The translations under genes and the position numbers were made by a program. This document shows, in pieces, positions 5,023 to 5,927 of a stretch of 5,927 nucleotides of DNA. The DNA is taken from contig CAYXJR010000149.1 in the NCBI GenBank assembly GCA_964465145.1, positions 1-5,927 on the forward strand. Direction: 5' to 3'. The notes beneath the pieces are model-generated. The model was not told where the DNA came from, made no database searches, and was given only the letters and a program-made list of their open reading frames with translations. Position 1 is the first letter of the stretch. Each line of letters opens with the position of its first letter. This DNA comes from JAUVKA01 sp964465145. Its GTDB lineage: Bacteria; Bacteroidota; Bacteroidia; Bacteroidales; UBA12481.

Positions 5023-5030
5023 TAACTTTA
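5023..5030 (+). promoter_or_regulatory. Possible -7 box for the YoeB module
   Basis: TAACTTTA resembles the TAnnTTTG element and lies 13 bases before the antitoxin ATG at 5044. A TTTG at 5004-5007 lies upstream with a 15-base spacer, shorter than usual, so the full promoter is uncertain. Confidence 0.35.
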
Positions 5031-5043
5031 GAAAAAATGTAAC

Positions 5044-5268
5044 ATGGAAACAACAATAAAAATAAATACCGATGCGATTACCCCGGAATTCATTGAAGCC
5101 ATTAAAAAACTTTTTCCACATAAAACCGTTGAAATTTTTATTCAGGCAGCCGATGAAACAGAATATATTCTGAGTAATCCTGTATATTCTCAAGTATTAC
5201 AGGACAGAATCGCTGAATATGAGTCAAAAAAACAGATTATTTCTTTAAAAGCTGACGAACTTTTATGA
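5044..5268 (+). CDS. Small antitoxin paired with YoeB
   Basis: The 74-residue, mainly acidic protein starts METTIKINTD and has a beta-alpha start (residues 2-23) followed by KTVEIFIQ (28-35). The C-terminal half from about residue 41 is probably helical and extended, ending in SLKADELL. This resembles the C-terminal toxin-wrapping segment of RelB/YefM-like antitoxins. The N-terminus is not a classical YefM/Phd fold that I can identify, but similar small proteins precede YoeB/RelE toxins in Bacteroidota. Its stop codon overlaps the toxin start in an ATGA, so translation is coupled. Likely role: neutralise the toxin and repress the operon, the latter by family analogy only. Confidence 0.8.
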   Translation: METTIKINTDAITPEFIEAIKKLFPHKTVEIFIQAADETEYILSNPVYSQVLQDRIAEYESKKQIISLKADELL

Positions 5269-5522
5269 GAAATATTGAATTTGTTCCGGCTGCTTTTAAG
5301 GAATACCAGCAATGGATTGAGCTGGATCGGAAAGTTACATTACGAATTGGTGATCTTATTAGAGATATATTAAGAAATCCTTTTGATGGAATTGGAAAAC
5401 CTGAAGCGTTAAAACACCAGTTTAAAGGTTATTGGAGTAGAAGAATTGACAGGGAACACCGGCTGATATACAAAATCACAGAAACATCTGTGGTTATTAT
5501 TTCATGTTATTCACATTATTAA
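5265..5522 (+). CDS. yoeB: YoeB (Txe/YoeB family) mRNA-interferase toxin
   Basis: The 85-residue toxin belongs to the Txe/YoeB family of ribosome-dependent endoribonucleases, which cut mRNA in the A site. Residues equivalent to the E. coli catalytic set are present one position later: Glu47, Arg66, His84 and Tyr85. Family hallmarks are the GKPEALKHQFKGYWSRRID segment (44-62), REHRLIY (63-69), and the C-terminal CYSHY. The length is nearly identical to E. coli YoeB (84 residues), so the gene looks complete and active. It starts in an ATGA overlap with its antitoxin. The TAA stop directly abuts, by one shared codon's bases, a dehydrogenase shard, so no native downstream region is left. Confidence 0.92.
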   Translation: MRNIEFVPAAFKEYQQWIELDRKVTLRIGDLIRDILRNPFDGIGKPEALKHQFKGYWSRRIDREHRLIYKITETSVVIISCYSHY

Positions 5523-5598
5523 GATTGACGATGAACGGGAATCACCTGCTTTGGAAATTATCGATACTGTTATAAAAAAAGGCGGCATTGCGGTACTG
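5521..5598 (+). pseudogene. Shard of a second nucleotide-sugar dehydrogenase (UDP-binding domain)
   Basis: The frame from 5521 reads KIDDERESPALEIIDTVIKKGGIAVL. Over 23 residues it matches 14 identically with residues 362-384 of the dehydrogenase at 165-1532, including the RESPAL signature and the KGG turn. The DNA differs too much to be a recent copy of that gene, so it comes from a paralogue. The match ends exactly where heptamer array E begins, and the left end coincides with the YoeB stop codon. Confidence 0.78.
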
Positions 5599-5696
5599 CA
5601 ACCTACAACCAACAACTAACAACCAACAACCTACAACCAACAACCTACAACCAACAACCAACAACCAACAACCTGCAACCAACAACCAACAACCGA
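5599..5696 (+). repeat. Heptanucleotide tandem array E, 14 units
   Basis: Fourteen perfect-register 7-bp units: CAACCTA and CAACCAA, with one CAACTAA, one CAACCTG and a last CAACCGA. It starts immediately after the dehydrogenase shard and has the same orientation as arrays A and D. Confidence 0.95.
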
Positions 5697-5726
5697 TCAG
5701 TTCAACAATAATCACCCAGCATCTAG

Positions 5727-5927
5727 TACCCAGGATATTCTGTACCTGTTTCCTTGCGTGGGAGATATTATTTTAGAAGTGGAAGCACTAATATTGAGTT
5801 AACAGGTAATTCACTCAATGAATTTTTATTGCGGGAATTCTGTCAAAGCCCAGGAATCCATTAATTGCAAATGTTTTTTATAAGGCTGGTTTTATAGAGA
5901 GCTGGGGTCGTGGTACACTTAAAATCC
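5727..5927 (+). pseudogene. Broken, partial AlbA_2/RecG-like ATP-binding regulator, runs off the right edge
   Basis: The frame from 5727 to about 5840 reads YPGYSVPVSLRGRYYFRSGS and continues TNIELTGNSLNEFLLRE. This is the end of the AlbA_2 domain, where the YRSGSTxxEL motif is characteristic. From 5843 a different frame reads SKPRNPLIANVFYKAGFIES followed by WGRGTLKI, the conserved ATP-binding-domain motif normally found a few hundred bases further on. The two parts are joined out of frame, so an internal deletion plus frame change has removed the middle of the protein. The start is also missing: a TAG at 5724 closes the first frame upstream, 28 bases after array E. The rest of the gene may continue beyond the window. 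It is the same family as the C-terminal remnant at 1965-2342, which begins roughly where this piece would continue. Confidence 0.75.

Noticed and set aside
33..5696. The heptamer arrays as CRISPR arrays
   Set aside because: The units are only 7 bp with no spacers between them, and there are no cas genes.
4801..5707. GATCAATTCAACA (4801) and GATCAGTTCAACA (5695) as direct repeats flanking a mobile segment
   Set aside because: A 13-base match with one mismatch is expected by chance in about 6 kb, and the two lie on opposite sides of their arrays.

Overview
The window looks like chromosomal DNA of a member of the Bacteroidota, probably from a surface-polysaccharide locus. The reasons are the AT-rich gene set, the TAnnTTTG-type promoter boxes, the small toxin-antitoxin families and the repeat style. 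This placement is inferred from sequence character; no taxonomic marker gene is present. About half of the window is working-looking genes. The rest is repeats and shards of genes.

Left part (1-1532): a heptanucleotide tandem array leads into one complete nucleotide-sugar dehydrogenase of the UDP-GlcNAc 6-dehydrogenase (WbpA) type. This gene carries two pieces of repeat DNA inside its reading frame. One is a five-unit heptamer run at 645-679. The other is a 35-bp palindrome at 1338-1372 that occurs again between genes at 2869-2903.

Middle part (1533-3016): a composite repeat occurs twice in direct orientation. It consists of a 16-bp motif, heptamers drifting from GATGACA to GTTGTAG, GGTTTAG repeats and a hairpin-bearing leader. 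It ends in the first 43 codons of a WbpP/GalE-like NAD-dependent epimerase, and both epimerase copies are truncated. Between them lies the C-terminal end of an AlbA_2/RecG-like ATP-binding regulator that has lost its N-terminus.

Right part (3017-5522): three consecutive two-gene toxin-antitoxin modules lie on the + strand. They are an AbiEii-type nucleotidyltransferase with a small DUF6922-like partner, an MntA/HepT pair, and a YoeB toxin with a small antitoxin. A heptamer array and a 15-codon third shard of the epimerase separate the second and third modules. After YoeB comes a shard of a second nucleotide-sugar dehydrogenase, another heptamer array, and a broken piece of an AlbA_2-type protein that runs off the right edge.

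How it fits together: dehydrogenase and epimerase genes next to each other are typical of capsule or O-antigen sugar synthesis, but here only the dehydrogenase is intact. The toxin-antitoxin pairs are self-contained modules. The main novelty candidate is the repeat system: heptamer arrays that end within a few bases of gene fragments, occur inside a coding region, and form inverted and direct copies that could drive rearrangement. That role is inference. The repeats and their positions are read directly from the sequence.
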